64,000 nt of DNA from an uncultured Allomuricauda sp. (GCF_947501165.1 NZ_CANMUU010000002.1:620001-684000), one strand, 5' to 3'; shown: positions 1-9,358, counted from the stretch's first letter. Numbers and translations are program-made. Notes: generated by a model not told the origin, from the letters alone.

Positions 1-2
1 AT

Positions 3-707
3 GTAAGGCACCTGGATAACAAGAACACGGCCACGGAAAGAGCCGAAATATTGGAATGGTTTTCCAAAACTCCAGATGCCATTTTGACATCGGTCAGTAT
101 TCTTACTACAGGTTTTGATGAACCTACGGTGGAGTCCATAATCTTAAACCGGGCTACCAGGTCTTTGACCTTATACTTCCAAATGATTGGTAGAGGATCA
201 CGGGTTCTTCCCAATAAAAGTGAGTTCAATGTTATTGACTTGGGTAATAATATTGCCCGGTTCGGCCCATGGGATTCTCCCGTGGATTGGCAGGAAATTT
301 TTCATTTTCCAGATTTTTATCTGGAGAACATCAAAAATGATGAAGATATTGAACGTGAGTTTGTTTACGAGATGCCAGATGAATTGAAAGCCAAGTTCAG
401 TAAATCAGAAAATATCCATTTTGACATAAAGGCCGAGTACAAAAAGGTATTTGCCGAAGGGTTGAAGTCTAAATTGGTATTGGAAAGAAGCATTGAACAA
501 CACGCGCAAATCTGTGTGGAAAACAGCGAGGACGTTTTTGATGCCCGAATCTTGGCCAAAGAACTCAAGGAAGAGATTCAGTATAGGGTGAGACAATATT
601 CCTATTGCATTATGAACAATACCAAAAACTACAAAGAATGGTTAGAGGAAGATTATGAACGCAAATTGCGCTCCAATATCTCTAAGAAGTTTGCGGCCAT
701 GATGTAA
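3..707 (+). CDS. DEAD/DEAH-box (type III res-like) helicase, C-terminal part
   Basis: The reading frame is open to the left window edge, so the true start lies upstream and only the last 234 residues are seen. They hold the end of helicase domain 2: motif V (ILTTGFDEP) and motif VI (QMIGRGSR), whose arginines form the arginine finger in superfamily 2 helicases. About 150 residues of charged, helical C-terminal extension follow. Family knowledge says an ATP-driven nucleic-acid translocase; the substrate cannot be told without the N-terminal half. A glycosyltransferase gene starts four bases after the stop codon, suggesting co-transcription although no functional link is evident. The first ATG-like start inside the window (TTG at 51) is an artefact of truncation. 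Confidence 0.85.
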   Translation, partial: VRHLDNKNTATERAEILEWFSKTPDAILTSVSILTTGFDEPTVESIILNRATRSLTLYFQMIGRGSRVLPNKSEFNVIDLGNNIARFGPWDSPVDWQEIFHFPDFYLENIKNDEDIEREFVYEMPDELKAKFSKSENIHFDIKAEYKKVFAEGLKSKLVLERSIEQHAQICVENSEDVFDARILAKELKEEIQYRVRQYSYCIMNNTKNYKEWLEEDYERKLRSNISKKFAAMM

Positions 708-711
708 TTTG

Positions 712-1950
712 ATGAGCAAGGTACTTATTATTGGACATCATTGGCCTGAGCCAACTACTACGGCTGCGGGACATCGAATGCTGCAACTAATAGAAGCTTT
801 TTCACACTTTGGATGGGGAGTTACCTTTGTTTCCACAGCCTCTAAAACAGAATATTCTTTGGATTTAGAGAAATTGGGAGTTGAAACTGCTTCCATTCAG
901 CTCAACCATTTCAGTTTTGATGATTTCATTAAAGAGCTAGACCCCAAGTATGTGATTTTCGACCGATTCATGGTCGAAGAGCAATTCGGTTGGCGTGTTG
1001 CCCAACATGCACCAAACGCTGTTCGAATTTTGAACACTGAAGATTTACACTCACTTAGAAAAACTCGTGAAGGATGTCATAAAAAAGGGGAGGAATTCAC
1101 TGTGGGAACATGGAAACAATTGGATACGACCAAAAGAGAAATCGCCAGTATCTATCGAAGTGATTTGAGTTTAATGGTTTCCAGATTTGAAATGGGTATA
1201 CTTCAAGAAGAACTTCAGATTCCTGAAAACTTATTGATGCATCTTCCCTTTATGATGGAAGAAGTAACTAAAACCACCCAAGCTAATTGGCCATCTTTTG
1301 AAGAACGAAAGGATTTTATCACCTATGGCAATGGAAAGCATGCCCCAAACGTCGATTCTTTCATCTATTTAAAAAAAGACCTTTGGCCAAGAATACGACA
1401 AGAACTCCCTGATGCCAACTTAAAAATATTTGGGGCTTACTTACCACAACAGATTAAACAAATGCATGCTCCAAAAGATGGGTTTCATGTTTTGGGTTGG
1501 ATAGAAAAATTAGATTTGGAAATTCAAAAGGCGCGCATCGTATTGGCACCTTTACGTTTTGGCGCAGGAATCAAAGGAAAGATAACGGATGCTCTAAAAA
1601 ATGGGAGTCCCATTGTTACCACCAAAATAGGGGAAGAGGGTATGTCTTTAAATTTACTATCCATCCAATCTGTTGAGAATAGTGACCCGACGGCATTTGT
1701 AAATACTGCGGTCCAATTATATTCCAAAGGAGGATTGTGGAGTGAAGCCCAAAAACGGGGCTTGGAATCCATCACCGAACAGTTTTCGAAAGTTAAGCAC
1801 CAAAATGGGCTACATAAAACCCTTGAATATTTATCTCAAAACTTGGTTCAGCATCGCAATCAAAATTTTTTAGGTGCTTTACTACAACATCAAAGTATGG
1901 CCGCTACAAAGTTTATGGGTAAATGGATTGAAGAAAAAAACAGAAACTGA
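712..1950 (+). CDS. Glycosyltransferase, GT4-like (GT-B fold)
   Basis: A 412-residue protein. The N-terminal Rossmann half starts with IIGHHWPEP and a glycine/histidine-rich loop (TTTAAGHRM), as in GT-B enzymes. The C-terminal half has the donor-binding region FGAGIKGKITDALKNGSP near residues 282-300, followed by a TTKIGEEG turn, matching the conserved part of GT4 family members. No signal peptide, so it acts in the cytoplasm, probably moving a sugar from a nucleotide donor onto a surface glycan or lipid; the substrate is unknown. I chose the ATG at 712 over a TTG one codon earlier. It follows the helicase gene by four bases. No other polysaccharide genes are nearby, so it looks like a solitary transferase. 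Confidence 0.75.
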   Translation: MSKVLIIGHHWPEPTTTAAGHRMLQLIEAFSHFGWGVTFVSTASKTEYSLDLEKLGVETASIQLNHFSFDDFIKELDPKYVIFDRFMVEEQFGWRVAQHAPNAVRILNTEDLHSLRKTREGCHKKGEEFTVGTWKQLDTTKREIASIYRSDLSLMVSRFEMGILQEELQIPENLLMHLPFMMEEVTKTTQANWPSFEERKDFITYGNGKHAPNVDSFIYLKKDLWPRIRQELPDANLKIFGAYLPQQIKQMHAPKDGFHVLGWIEKLDLEIQKARIVLAPLRFGAGIKGKITDALKNGSPIVTTKIGEEGMSLNLLSIQSVENSDPTAFVNTAVQLYSKGGLWSEAQKRGLESITEQFSKVKHQNGLHKTLEYLSQNLVQHRNQNFLGALLQHQSMAATKFMGKWIEEKNRN

Positions 1951-2117
1951 AATTGGTGATAATGCGTTCAGTCTTTCAGCTGTTACCACTTGAAATCAAA
2001 TTATTAAAGTGGGTTTCAAGTTACCAATTTAGGATGTTCCATGTGTTTCAACAAGTTCTATTTTGCTGTTCAAGGCAAGAACATTTTCTGTTACTTTGTA
2101 TTAGCAATTAAATTTTT

Positions 2118-2960
2118 ATGAAATCACCCAATTGGCAAACTGCCATCGAATTTGAAGACATTACCTATAAAAAAAGTGAAGGTGTGGCACGAATAGCGTT
2201 TAATAGGCCCAATGTGAGGAATGCATTCCGTCCCAAAACCACAAGTGAATTATACAAAGCCTTTTACGATGCTCAGGAGGATACTTCGATTGGAGTTGTA
2301 CTTCTATCTGCAGAGGGACCTTCAACCAAAGACGGGAAATGGGCGTTTTGCAGTGGAGGAGACCAAAAGGCCAGGGGGCACCAAGGCTATGTGGGGGATG
2401 ATGGATACCATCGCCTTAATATTTTAGAGGTGCAACGTCTCATACGCTTTATGCCCAAGGTGGTCATAGCTGTAGTACCCGGTTGGGCCGTCGGTGGAGG
2501 ACATAGCTTACACGTGGTTTGTGATATGACTTTGGCCAGTAAAGAACATGCCATTTTTAAACAGACAGACGCAGATGTTACCAGTTTTGATGGAGGCTAT
2601 GGATCTGCGTATTTGGCAAAAATGGTAGGACAAAAGAAAGCACGTGAAATCTTCTTTTTAGGAAGAAACTATTCAGCTCAAGAAGCATATGAAATGGGAA
2701 TGGTGAATGCTGTTATTCCACATGAAGAGTTGGAAGCAACCGCATACCAATGGGCGCAAGAAGTTTTGGAAAAATCACCTACTTCCATAAAAATGCTCAA
2801 GTTTGCCATGAACCTTACGGATGATGGCATGGTAGGTCAGCAGGTATTTGCTGGTGAGGCTACACGATTAGCCTATATGACCGATGAGGCCAAAGAGGGC
2901 AGGGATGCATTTTTGGAAAAGCGGAAACCCAACTTCAAAAAGAATCAATGGATTCCTTAG
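2118..2960 (+). CDS. menB: 1,4-dihydroxy-2-naphthoyl-CoA synthase (MenB)
   Basis: A 280-residue crotonase-fold enzyme of the menaquinone pathway, which closes the ring of o-succinylbenzoyl-CoA. Diagnostic segments are visible: FNRPNVRNAFRP near residue 28, the oxyanion loop FCSGGDQ near 77, WAVGGGHSLH near 124, the active-site aspartate region TSFDGGYGSAY near 153-163, and the C-terminal tail RKPNFKKNQWIP typical of MenB rather than other enoyl-CoA hydratases. Length is close to the family norm. It stands alone: the nearest neighbours are a glycosyltransferase upstream and a hydrolase on the opposite strand, so other men genes lie elsewhere. A TTACTTTG near 2091-2098 resembles the Bacteroidetes -7 box with one mismatch. 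Confidence 0.95.
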   Translation: MKSPNWQTAIEFEDITYKKSEGVARIAFNRPNVRNAFRPKTTSELYKAFYDAQEDTSIGVVLLSAEGPSTKDGKWAFCSGGDQKARGHQGYVGDDGYHRLNILEVQRLIRFMPKVVIAVVPGWAVGGGHSLHVVCDMTLASKEHAIFKQTDADVTSFDGGYGSAYLAKMVGQKKAREIFFLGRNYSAQEAYEMGMVNAVIPHEELEATAYQWAQEVLEKSPTSIKMLKFAMNLTDDGMVGQQVFAGEATRLAYMTDEAKEGRDAFLEKRKPNFKKNQWIP

Positions 2961-3014
2961 TTTAAAAAGCACTAGGGTCTACTCAATGCAATATGTATTT
3001 CACGAAAGTATGTG

Positions 3015-4112
3015 CTATTCTATTGGGATTAGATAGGATTTAGCTTCTTTTTTCCATGCCACCACGTTTGATTTGTCAACAGTAGGCAGACCACTTGAGA
3101 ACTCCGCTACTACCTTCATGAATTGTTCAGGCTCATCCTTGAAGATACTGTGACCGGAACCTTCAAAAAATACATATTCCGCGATAGGAAACTCATCTTT
3201 GAAAATAGCAGCTTTTTTACTTCCCCAGGTAAGATCATGCTTGCCTTCCATCATCAGCACAGGAATAGGACAATTTTTAAACAACCCTTTAAAGTTGTAG
3301 CGTTTGGAGCTAGCACTCATGACTTTGTTGAATTTTTTATCATTGACCCATTCATAAAGGGCGCTTCGAATCATCTGTTCTCTGGTGGGTTTGTAAAAGC
3401 TTTGACGTTTCCAATCACCATTTAGGGCCATGTTATACAAAAAGGCTGAAAAGTTTAAATTCCCATTTTTCTTATTTTCAATAGCCCTTTCAGTAATAGC
3501 CTTTAATTTATCCCTTTCAACCTGAGTTATATATTTTTGCTGTAAGCTTTTGAATTTCTCACTCTTAAAACCTGGTAATGCACTTACCAATACCAAACCT
3601 GAAACTTGCTCAGGATATGATGCTGTGTAGTATTGGGCTAAAAGCCCGCCGTAGGAATATCCACAAACTATCCACTGTGAAATATCCAGCGTTTTTCTAA
3701 GACCTTCCAGGTCTTCCATAGCTTGAGTAAAAGAATATCCATTATCACCAGAAATAAAGTCAGATTGCCCAGTACCGCGTTGGTCATAATAAATAATGTG
3801 ATGGCTTTCTTTTAGAGAGGAAAACCAAGGATGGAAATAGTGATGGGTACCCCCAGGGCCTCCATTAATGAGGACTATGGGTATGCCTTCGCCTTCGGTT
3901 TCCACATAAAGCTCACATCCATTAACCTTAATCTTTTGTTTTTTTAGAGGTAACTCATCACAAAGTCGCGTTAGATAGGGTATAGAATCATAGATGGTAT
4001 CCGATAGAAAAACAACAGAGTCAAACACAGTTTCACGTTTGTCAATTGTTTCCTGACAATATAGGCCCTGGGAGCCTAAGGCTATAAAAAGTAATAAAAG
4101 TTTGATTTTCAT
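3015..4112 (-). CDS. Secreted alpha/beta hydrolase, proline iminopeptidase-like
   Basis: A 365-residue protein with a Sec signal peptide (residues 1-19, ending in LYCQ). The oxyanion motif NGGPGG is near residue 85, the nucleophile elbow GYSYGG near 152, the acid in GKHD near 292 and the catalytic histidine in GSGHS near 320. This is the arrangement of the proline iminopeptidase branch of alpha/beta hydrolases (family S33), which typically cleave N-terminal proline or act as small-molecule esterases. Export suggests periplasmic or outer-surface work. A clear paralogue lies at 51351-52625, sharing the HYFHP segment after GGPG and an NGDWKR lid motif. Substrate unknown. Confidence 0.85.
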   Translation of the reverse strand: MKIKLLLLFIALGSQGLYCQETIDKRETVFDSVVFLSDTIYDSIPYLTRLCDELPLKKQKIKVNGCELYVETEGEGIPIVLINGGPGGTHHYFHPWFSSLKESHHIIYYDQRGTGQSDFISGDNGYSFTQAMEDLEGLRKTLDISQWIVCGYSYGGLLAQYYTASYPEQVSGLVLVSALPGFKSEKFKSLQQKYITQVERDKLKAITERAIENKKNGNLNFSAFLYNMALNGDWKRQSFYKPTREQMIRSALYEWVNDKKFNKVMSASSKRYNFKGLFKNCPIPVLMMEGKHDLTWGSKKAAIFKDEFPIAEYVFFEGSGHSIFKDEPEQFMKVVAEFSSGLPTVDKSNVVAWKKEAKSYLIPIE

Positions 4113-4175
4113 AAAGGCCGGTTTAATTTAATGATGCACTTTATGAAAATTTGTTACAGTATGGTCCAAAATCAA

Positions 4176-4207
4176 AAAGAGCCTTGCCACTTGGGTCAAG
4201 ACTCTTT
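4176..4207 (-). terminator. Rho-independent terminator after the beta-lactamase-like gene
   Basis: The arms AAAGAGCCTTG (4176-4186) and CAAGACTCTTT (4197-4207) pair over 11 positions. The single mismatch becomes a G-U wobble only in the minus-strand RNA, and a T-rich run follows in that direction. It therefore fits a terminator for the gene ending at 4354. Confidence 0.6.
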
Positions 4208-4353
4208 TACGAGAACACTATATGAAAATGAAAAAATTTACTTGCTTATTTTTTACATTGTAAATGTAGTGTGAGACCTCAAGTGTAGGAAAATTATGTT
4301 GTGAAGTGGCCTTTCTATGTGGTTTTCGGGCTATTTTAAGACATTTAGCCTAT

Positions 4354-5688
4354 CTATTTAAGGGATTTTATCACTTCAGAGAGAAAACCATTAACGTCAA
4401 AATCGGGTCTTTCTGCCAAACCGGTACGTACAACTACCAAATCTTTCGAGGGGATTATAAATACATGCTGACCTTGAAATCCGTTACATGAGAACAGATC
4501 TCTGGGAACATCTGGGTATATGCCTTCGGAGTTTAGCCAAAAATGAGCACCGTAGGTACCATCTGAGTCTTGGGTCACCTTAGTGATATAGTCAACCCAG
4601 GAGGTATCAAAAATCTGTTCTCCATTCCAAACCCCTTTATCCAAGTACAATTGTCCAAAACGGGCCCAATCCCTTGTAGTGGCCCAAGCATAGGACGAAC
4701 CCACATAATTGCCTTTTACATCGGCTTCCAAAATCATGGAATGCATCCCTATCTTATCAATCAAATTCTTGTAAGGGAAATCCAAATACTCTTGATGACT
4801 TCGAAACTGTTGCCGTAAAATGCCAGAAAGTAAATTTGTAGTGCCCGAGGAGTAATTCCAAACCTCGGTTGGTTTCGCAACTGGCTTTTTTTCTTTTTGT
4901 GCGATGGTCATATCATCTTCCAAAAATAACATACGTGTTACATCGGAAATTTTGGAATAATCCTCTTCCCATTCCAATCCACTTTGCATACGCAACAAAT
5001 GATTCAATGTAATTGTACCCCTTTCGTCATCTTTCCATTCGGGAATTGGGGCAAGCCAATCCATTTCCAATTTTCCTTGATGTTCCAAAATTCCATAGCA
5101 AGTGGCCAGTAGACTCTTTGTCATGGACCAGCCCAATATCTTAGTGTCTTTGGTAAATCCTTCGCTATAGTGTTCACCTAAAAGGTATCCCTTGTATAAA
5201 ACCGCAACGGTACGGGTCTTTTGTACTTCCGGATTTGAAAAAGCCAATGCGATGCCCTTATTCAACTGGTCGTAATCCACTTCTGGAAGTAGTGTGTCCT
5301 TCGCATCTAAATGTCCATAAGGATATGGTTTTTCAATTTGGTTAAAATTACGTTTGGGTTGTAAATAGTTTTTATCTTCATCAAAATCAGAATCAACTAG
5401 AACACTTCCTAAACCCTGACGGTCAATAGCTTTGCGATTCATCAATCCATAAACAGAAGCAGTAGCAGTAGCATTTTTTGAATCTAGAGAGACTTCGGCC
5501 AATTCCACCAAAGGCATTTTTAAGTCATTATTTACAATGGAGGAAGAATCCCGTTCTGCCAGGTAGGTTGCGGAAGCCATGTATTTTGAAGCATAGCCAC
5601 TGATGATGTTAAGCTTGGAGTAATTTAGATAAACAACTACAGCGATGACGACCAATAGCACAAGGAGTATTCTTTTTACGTATTTCAT
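4354..5688 (-). CDS. Membrane-anchored serine hydrolase, beta-lactamase (class C/PBP4-like) family
   Basis: A 444-residue protein with an uncleaved-looking N-terminal membrane segment (residues 5-24). The SxxK active site is in SMTKS near residue 188, and the second catalytic tyrosine is in NYSSGTTN near 277. A C-terminal NGFQGQH segment near 400 probably takes the place of the KTG box. This is the class C beta-lactamase/esterase EstB family, which acts on esters, peptides or D-amino-acid substrates and rarely confers drug resistance. It is anchored in the inner membrane facing the periplasm. It diverges from the pirin gene with only 50 bases between the starts. A terminator-like hairpin lies about 150 bases past its stop. 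Confidence 0.8.
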   Translation of the reverse strand: MKYVKRILLVLLVVIAVVVYLNYSKLNIISGYASKYMASATYLAERDSSSIVNNDLKMPLVELAEVSLDSKNATATASVYGLMNRKAIDRQGLGSVLVDSDFDEDKNYLQPKRNFNQIEKPYPYGHLDAKDTLLPEVDYDQLNKGIALAFSNPEVQKTRTVAVLYKGYLLGEHYSEGFTKDTKILGWSMTKSLLATCYGILEHQGKLEMDWLAPIPEWKDDERGTITLNHLLRMQSGLEWEEDYSKISDVTRMLFLEDDMTIAQKEKKPVAKPTEVWNYSSGTTNLLSGILRQQFRSHQEYLDFPYKNLIDKIGMHSMILEADVKGNYVGSSYAWATTRDWARFGQLYLDKGVWNGEQIFDTSWVDYITKVTQDSDGTYGAHFWLNSEGIYPDVPRDLFSCNGFQGQHVFIIPSKDLVVVRTGLAERPDFDVNGFLSEVIKSLK

Positions 5689-5738
5689 GGATTAAGATTT
5701 GTTGTAACTTTCAGAAACTAAATATAAAAATTTACTGC

Positions 5739-6611
5739 ATGTCCAACCTAGGAATGATCATTGAAGAGAGGAGTCGGGATATTGGCGACTTTTTAGTAGG
5801 CCGTTTAATTCCCTTTCGTAAAAAGCGTATGATAGGTCCTTTTATCTTCATAGATCATATGGGACCTACCCAGTTGGGTCCAAAAAAATACATGGATGTG
5901 GACCAACACCCCCATATTGGATTGTCAACGTTGACCTATATGCTTGAGGGAGAGATTATGCACGAGGATAGTATAGGGACCAAACAACGAATTAGTCCTG
6001 GTTCAGTAAACTGGATGACCGCAGGGAAAGGGGTAAGTCATACTGAACGCACTCCAGTAGACATGCGAAACGGAAAAGTCTTTACTGCTCATGGATATCA
6101 AATTTGGATTGCGCTACCAAAAGAACTTGAGGATATTGAGCCGGAATTTCATCATACTCCCGCTAAGGACCTCCCTAAGTGGCAAGATGGTAGTGCGCAA
6201 TTTACTTTAGTGGCTGGTGAGGGCTACGGCAAAAAATCCCCGGTTCCTGTATATTCACCACTTTTTATGATTGAGATAAAAAATCAAGATGAATATATTC
6301 TAGATGTTCAAGATGATTTAAAAGGTGAAATTGGAATATGTATTGTGGAAGGTGGTATTACTGCCTGCGGACAAGACTTGGGAAAGGGGAATATTTTAGT
6401 TTCAAAAGTTGAAGATACCTGCAAAGTCATTTTACAACCAAAATCCCACCTTTTACTTTTTGGAGGTGAAGCATTTTCTGAGGAGAGACATATTTATTGG
6501 AACTTTGTTTCAAGCCGCAAAGAAAAAATCGAAAATGCAAAAAATGCATGGAAAGATAGGTCTTTCCCGATGATGGAAAATGATTCAAGCTATGTCCCCT
6601 TGCCTAAATGA
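5739..6611 (+). CDS. Pirin family protein (bicupin)
   Basis: A 290-residue protein with the pirin signature: RLIPFRKKRMIGPFIF near the N-terminus, then the metal-binding residues of cupin domain 1 (HPHIGL, histidines near 58 and 60; GVSHTE, histidine near 101 and glutamate near 103). A second, degenerate cupin follows. Family members bind iron; some have quercetin 2,3-dioxygenase activity and others are redox-sensing regulators. The role here cannot be assigned. No signal peptide, so cytoplasmic. It heads a plus-strand series with small gaps to a 3D-domain lipoprotein, an amidase and a carboxypeptidase, and diverges from the hydrolase gene upstream. Confidence 0.9.
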   Translation: MSNLGMIIEERSRDIGDFLVGRLIPFRKKRMIGPFIFIDHMGPTQLGPKKYMDVDQHPHIGLSTLTYMLEGEIMHEDSIGTKQRISPGSVNWMTAGKGVSHTERTPVDMRNGKVFTAHGYQIWIALPKELEDIEPEFHHTPAKDLPKWQDGSAQFTLVAGEGYGKKSPVPVYSPLFMIEIKNQDEYILDVQDDLKGEIGICIVEGGITACGQDLGKGNILVSKVEDTCKVILQPKSHLLLFGGEAFSEERHIYWNFVSSRKEKIENAKNAWKDRSFPMMENDSSYVPLPK

Positions 6612-6638
6612 TCCAAATTGTAGTACATTTAATCTAAT

Positions 6639-7061
6639 TTGAAAAAGCTGCTGCTCATATTGCCTTTTATCGTTTCGTGTCAAGAAAAAGTGAAGGTTGA
6701 AACCCCAAAGTTTGAATGGCGTTCTTTGGAAGTCACTGCTTCCGCATACAACTCAGTGTCTTGGCAGACCAAAGCAGAAAATCCAAATATCGCAGCATGG
6801 GGAGATACTTTGAAACCCGGCATGAAAAGCATTGCTGTATCTCGTGATTTGATAAAAATGGGATTAGGTCACAATACCATGGTGAAAATTGGAACTTTAC
6901 CAGACACCTTTTATGTCAAGGACAAAATGAATCGTAGATGGCGAAACAGAATTGATATTTATATGGGGGTAGATGTGAAAAAGGCAAGAGAATGGGGAAA
7001 ACAAAAAATCGACATTTGTTTTGCAATACCTTTGGATACCACTTCAACACTAAAACGGTAG
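6639..7061 (+). CDS. 3D (Asp-Asp-Asp) domain lipoprotein
   Basis: A 140-residue protein beginning at a TTG; an in-frame TAA nine bases upstream leaves no other start. A lipoprotein signal (LLLILPFIVSC) precedes a domain with VTASAYNSV, AWGDTLKPGMKSIAVSRDL and a final RWRNRIDIYM segment. These resemble the 3D domain of YuiC/MltA-type murein-acting proteins, whose aspartates lie in a double-psi barrel. The sequence supports a periplasmic, lipid-anchored protein of cell-wall metabolism. A predicted peptidoglycan amidase follows four bases downstream, strengthening that reading. Actual lytic activity is unproven because only part of the catalytic aspartate set is obvious. Confidence 0.65.
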   Translation: MKKLLLILPFIVSCQEKVKVETPKFEWRSLEVTASAYNSVSWQTKAENPNIAAWGDTLKPGMKSIAVSRDLIKMGLGHNTMVKIGTLPDTFYVKDKMNRRWRNRIDIYMGVDVKKAREWGKQKIDICFAIPLDTTSTLKR

Positions 7062-7064
7062 AAT

Positions 7065-7724
7065 ATGCGGCGTTGTTTTTATGTTCTCTTTTTGATTTCC
7101 GTGCTGAGCGGATGTGCCGTTAAAAAAGAAATAGTGGATAAACCTATTATTTTTAATGACCAGCGCATACAACTTACCAAGGAATATTTGGAACAACGTT
7201 ATAATCTCAGCCAAGAGACACCCACAATAGTGCCTAAGATGATAGTACTGCACTGGACCGCCATTCCCACATTAGATAGGTCATTCAATGCATTTGTAAA
7301 CCCGACTTTGCCCAATTGGCGTTCAGATATTGAAAGTGTAAGCGGACTTAATGTATCATCTCATTTTTTGGTTGACCAAAATGGCACAATCTATAGGCTT
7401 ATGCCGGAAACGACTATGGCAAGGCACGTTATTGGACTAAATCATTGTGCCATTGGAGTCGAAAATGTGGGTGGAACGGAAGAAACCCCTTTAACTCGAA
7501 AGCAATTAAAAGCGAACATCTGGTTGGTGAATTATCTGGCCACTAAATATGACATTGAATATGTAATTGGTCATCATGAGTATACAGATTTTGAAAATCA
7601 CCCCCTTTGGTTGGAGGTAGATGATGGCTACCGAACAACAAAGACAGACCCTGGTCCTGATTTTATGCAAAAAGTACGAAACGCCACCAAAGCGTTTAAT
7701 TTTAAACCCCTTCCAACAGAATAA
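7065..7724 (+). CDS. N-acetylmuramoyl-L-alanine amidase, Amidase_2 lipoprotein
   Basis: A 219-residue lipoprotein (lipobox VLSGC near residue 17) with the zinc amidase/PGRP fold: first zinc histidine in VLHWTA near residue 64, then SSHFLVDQNGTIYRL, the conserved HCAIGVENVGG segment, VIGHHEY near 168, and the late KTDPGPDF motif carrying the last metal ligand. It should cleave the bond between muramic acid and the stem peptide in the periplasm, in turnover or recycling of murein. It starts four bases after the 3D-domain gene and ends four bases before the carboxypeptidase gene, so the three are very likely one transcript. Confidence 0.9.
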   Translation: MRRCFYVLFLISVLSGCAVKKEIVDKPIIFNDQRIQLTKEYLEQRYNLSQETPTIVPKMIVLHWTAIPTLDRSFNAFVNPTLPNWRSDIESVSGLNVSSHFLVDQNGTIYRLMPETTMARHVIGLNHCAIGVENVGGTEETPLTRKQLKANIWLVNYLATKYDIEYVIGHHEYTDFENHPLWLEVDDGYRTTKTDPGPDFMQKVRNATKAFNFKPLPTE

Positions 7725-7727
7725 TTA

Positions 7728-9194
7728 ATGAAGCCTTTTGTAATATTCATCGCATTCTTGTTTTTCTTTTCTATCTCAAACGCTCAGGATAATATTACCT
7801 CCAGACTCTATGATACGTATTCCAACTATAAAGAACCTTCTCTAACTAAAAGGCGAATAAAACATAGACAGATTCAACCTTTGATTCAACGATTCGCGGA
7901 CAATTCTAAATTTAAAGTACAAAAGGTGGGAGAGTCTATTCAAGGAAGGGATTTGCATTTAATCAGCATTGGTTCTGGTGAAGAAGAGATATTTCTGTGG
8001 TCTCAAATGCATGGGGACGAGCCTACTGCCACACAAGCAATTTTTGACATCCTAAATTTCCTGGATGCACCTGAGTTTAAAAAGGAAAAAGAGGAAATTT
8101 TGGCCAAAACCAAACTTCATTTTTTGCCCATGCTCAATCCTGATGGGGCAGAGGTATACCAGCGAAGAAATGCTTTGGGCGTAGATATTAATCGAGATGC
8201 ACTGCGATTACAATCTCCGGAAAGCCGCGTTTTAAAAAGAATTCGTGACAGTTTGAATGCTGATTTTGGCTTTAATCTGCACGACCAAAGCACCTATTAT
8301 AATGCCAAATTAACGGACAGGCCAGCTACTATTTCTTATTTGGCTACCGCCTACAACTACGAAAAAGATATTAACGAAACTCGGGCAAATGCGATGAAAG
8401 TCATTGTGTTCATGAATGATATTATTCAAAAATATGCACCAGGTCAAGTGGGCAGATATAGTGATGAGTTTGAACCACGGGCTTTTGGTGACAACATTGC
8501 TAAGTGGGGAACAAGTTTGATTTTAATTGAGTCTGGGGGCTATACCAATGATGTGGAGAAGCAAGAGATTCGAAAGCTAAACTATGTTTCCATTCTATCA
8601 GCGATTTATACCATTGCTCAAGGTAGCTATAAAGACATTGCCATTGAAAAGTATGAGAAAATACCAAGAAACGACCGCAAGCTTTTCGACCTTAAGATTG
8701 AAAATGTGACATACAACCTTTTAGGTAAAGATTACATTTTAGATTTGGGTATTTATCGCAGAGAAGTAGACAATGAAGGTCACGAAGACTTTTATTATAA
8801 GAGCACTATTGTGGACCAAGGAGATTTATCCACGTTTTATGGCTATGAAACTTTTGATGCTTCCGGATATAGCATCGTTGCACCAAAAGTTTCTCAAGAA
8901 ACTTTGAAAACCAACTCAGCTGGAATTTGGACAGATAAAACTAATCCGTGGAAATCCGGTTATGCTTTCATGAAGTCTGAGTTTTTGCCTCCTGTGCCTT
9001 TTTTGAACTTTCCAATTCATATGGTCTCTGAAAACTTTAGTTTACCAGAATTTAGAATTCTTCCAGGGATTAATCCTACCTTTTTTCTAGAAAAAGAAGG
9101 TGAAATCACACATGCAGTAATCAATGGATTCATTTTGGATTTGTCCAAACCGCTAGAAGACCAACAATTTGGTAATGCCTTGATTTACCGTTAG
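7728..9194 (+). CDS. Secreted M14-family zinc carboxypeptidase
   Basis: A 488-residue protein with a Sec signal (ending SISNAQ). The M14 zinc ligands are the HxxE motif in SQMHGDEPT near residue 94 and the later histidine in FNLHDQ near 184. LNPDGAEVYQRRNALGVDINRD supplies the substrate-binding asparagine/arginine pair, and the catalytic glutamate is in LIESGG near 268. A C-terminal beta-rich extension of about 180 residues has no motif I recognise. The enzyme removes C-terminal residues from peptides outside the cytoplasm. Next to an amidase, a murein stem-peptide substrate is possible but inferred. Its stop codon overlaps by four bases the stop of a small gene on the other strand. Confidence 0.85.
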   Translation: MKPFVIFIAFLFFFSISNAQDNITSRLYDTYSNYKEPSLTKRRIKHRQIQPLIQRFADNSKFKVQKVGESIQGRDLHLISIGSGEEEIFLWSQMHGDEPTATQAIFDILNFLDAPEFKKEKEEILAKTKLHFLPMLNPDGAEVYQRRNALGVDINRDALRLQSPESRVLKRIRDSLNADFGFNLHDQSTYYNAKLTDRPATISYLATAYNYEKDINETRANAMKVIVFMNDIIQKYAPGQVGRYSDEFEPRAFGDNIAKWGTSLILIESGGYTNDVEKQEIRKLNYVSILSAIYTIAQGSYKDIAIEKYEKIPRNDRKLFDLKIENVTYNLLGKDYILDLGIYRREVDNEGHEDFYYKSTIVDQGDLSTFYGYETFDASGYSIVAPKVSQETLKTNSAGIWTDKTNPWKSGYAFMKSEFLPPVPFLNFPIHMVSENFSLPEFRILPGINPTFFLEKEGEITHAVINGFILDLSKPLEDQQFGNALIYR

Positions 9195-9358
9195 TAACCA
9201 AATTGGATATTCATTTCACTTCCATAACGAAGCAAAACGACCAACATTCCAAAAAGGGTACAAACGATTGAGGCAAAAATGGAAAGCACCAACGCTTTTA
9301 ATCCTTTGTCCAAAGCACCTGCGGCACTACCTTCAATTATTTCTTTAATTACATCCAT
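9191..9358 (-). CDS. Small predicted membrane protein, 55 residues
   Basis: A short ORF: a 17-residue amphipathic start (MDVIKEIIEGSAAGALD), then one hydrophobic helix around residues 21-43 (ALVLSIFASIVCTLFGMLVV), then a short polar tail. I do not recognise a family. Support comes from the strong membrane-helix pattern, an ATG start, and the convergent four-base overlap with the carboxypeptidase stop. It is preceded by a T-rich spacer rather than another gene. It could be a small regulatory membrane protein. It could also be a chance ORF. Confidence 0.5.
   Translation of the reverse strand: MDVIKEIIEGSAAGALDKGLKALVLSIFASIVCTLFGMLVVLLRYGSEMNIQFGY

Noticed and set aside
4354..5688. Calling this beta-lactamase-family protein an antibiotic resistance gene
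   Set aside because: It has the SxxK serine hydrolase core but no residues specific for drug-hydrolysing enzymes; most relatives are esterases or peptidases.
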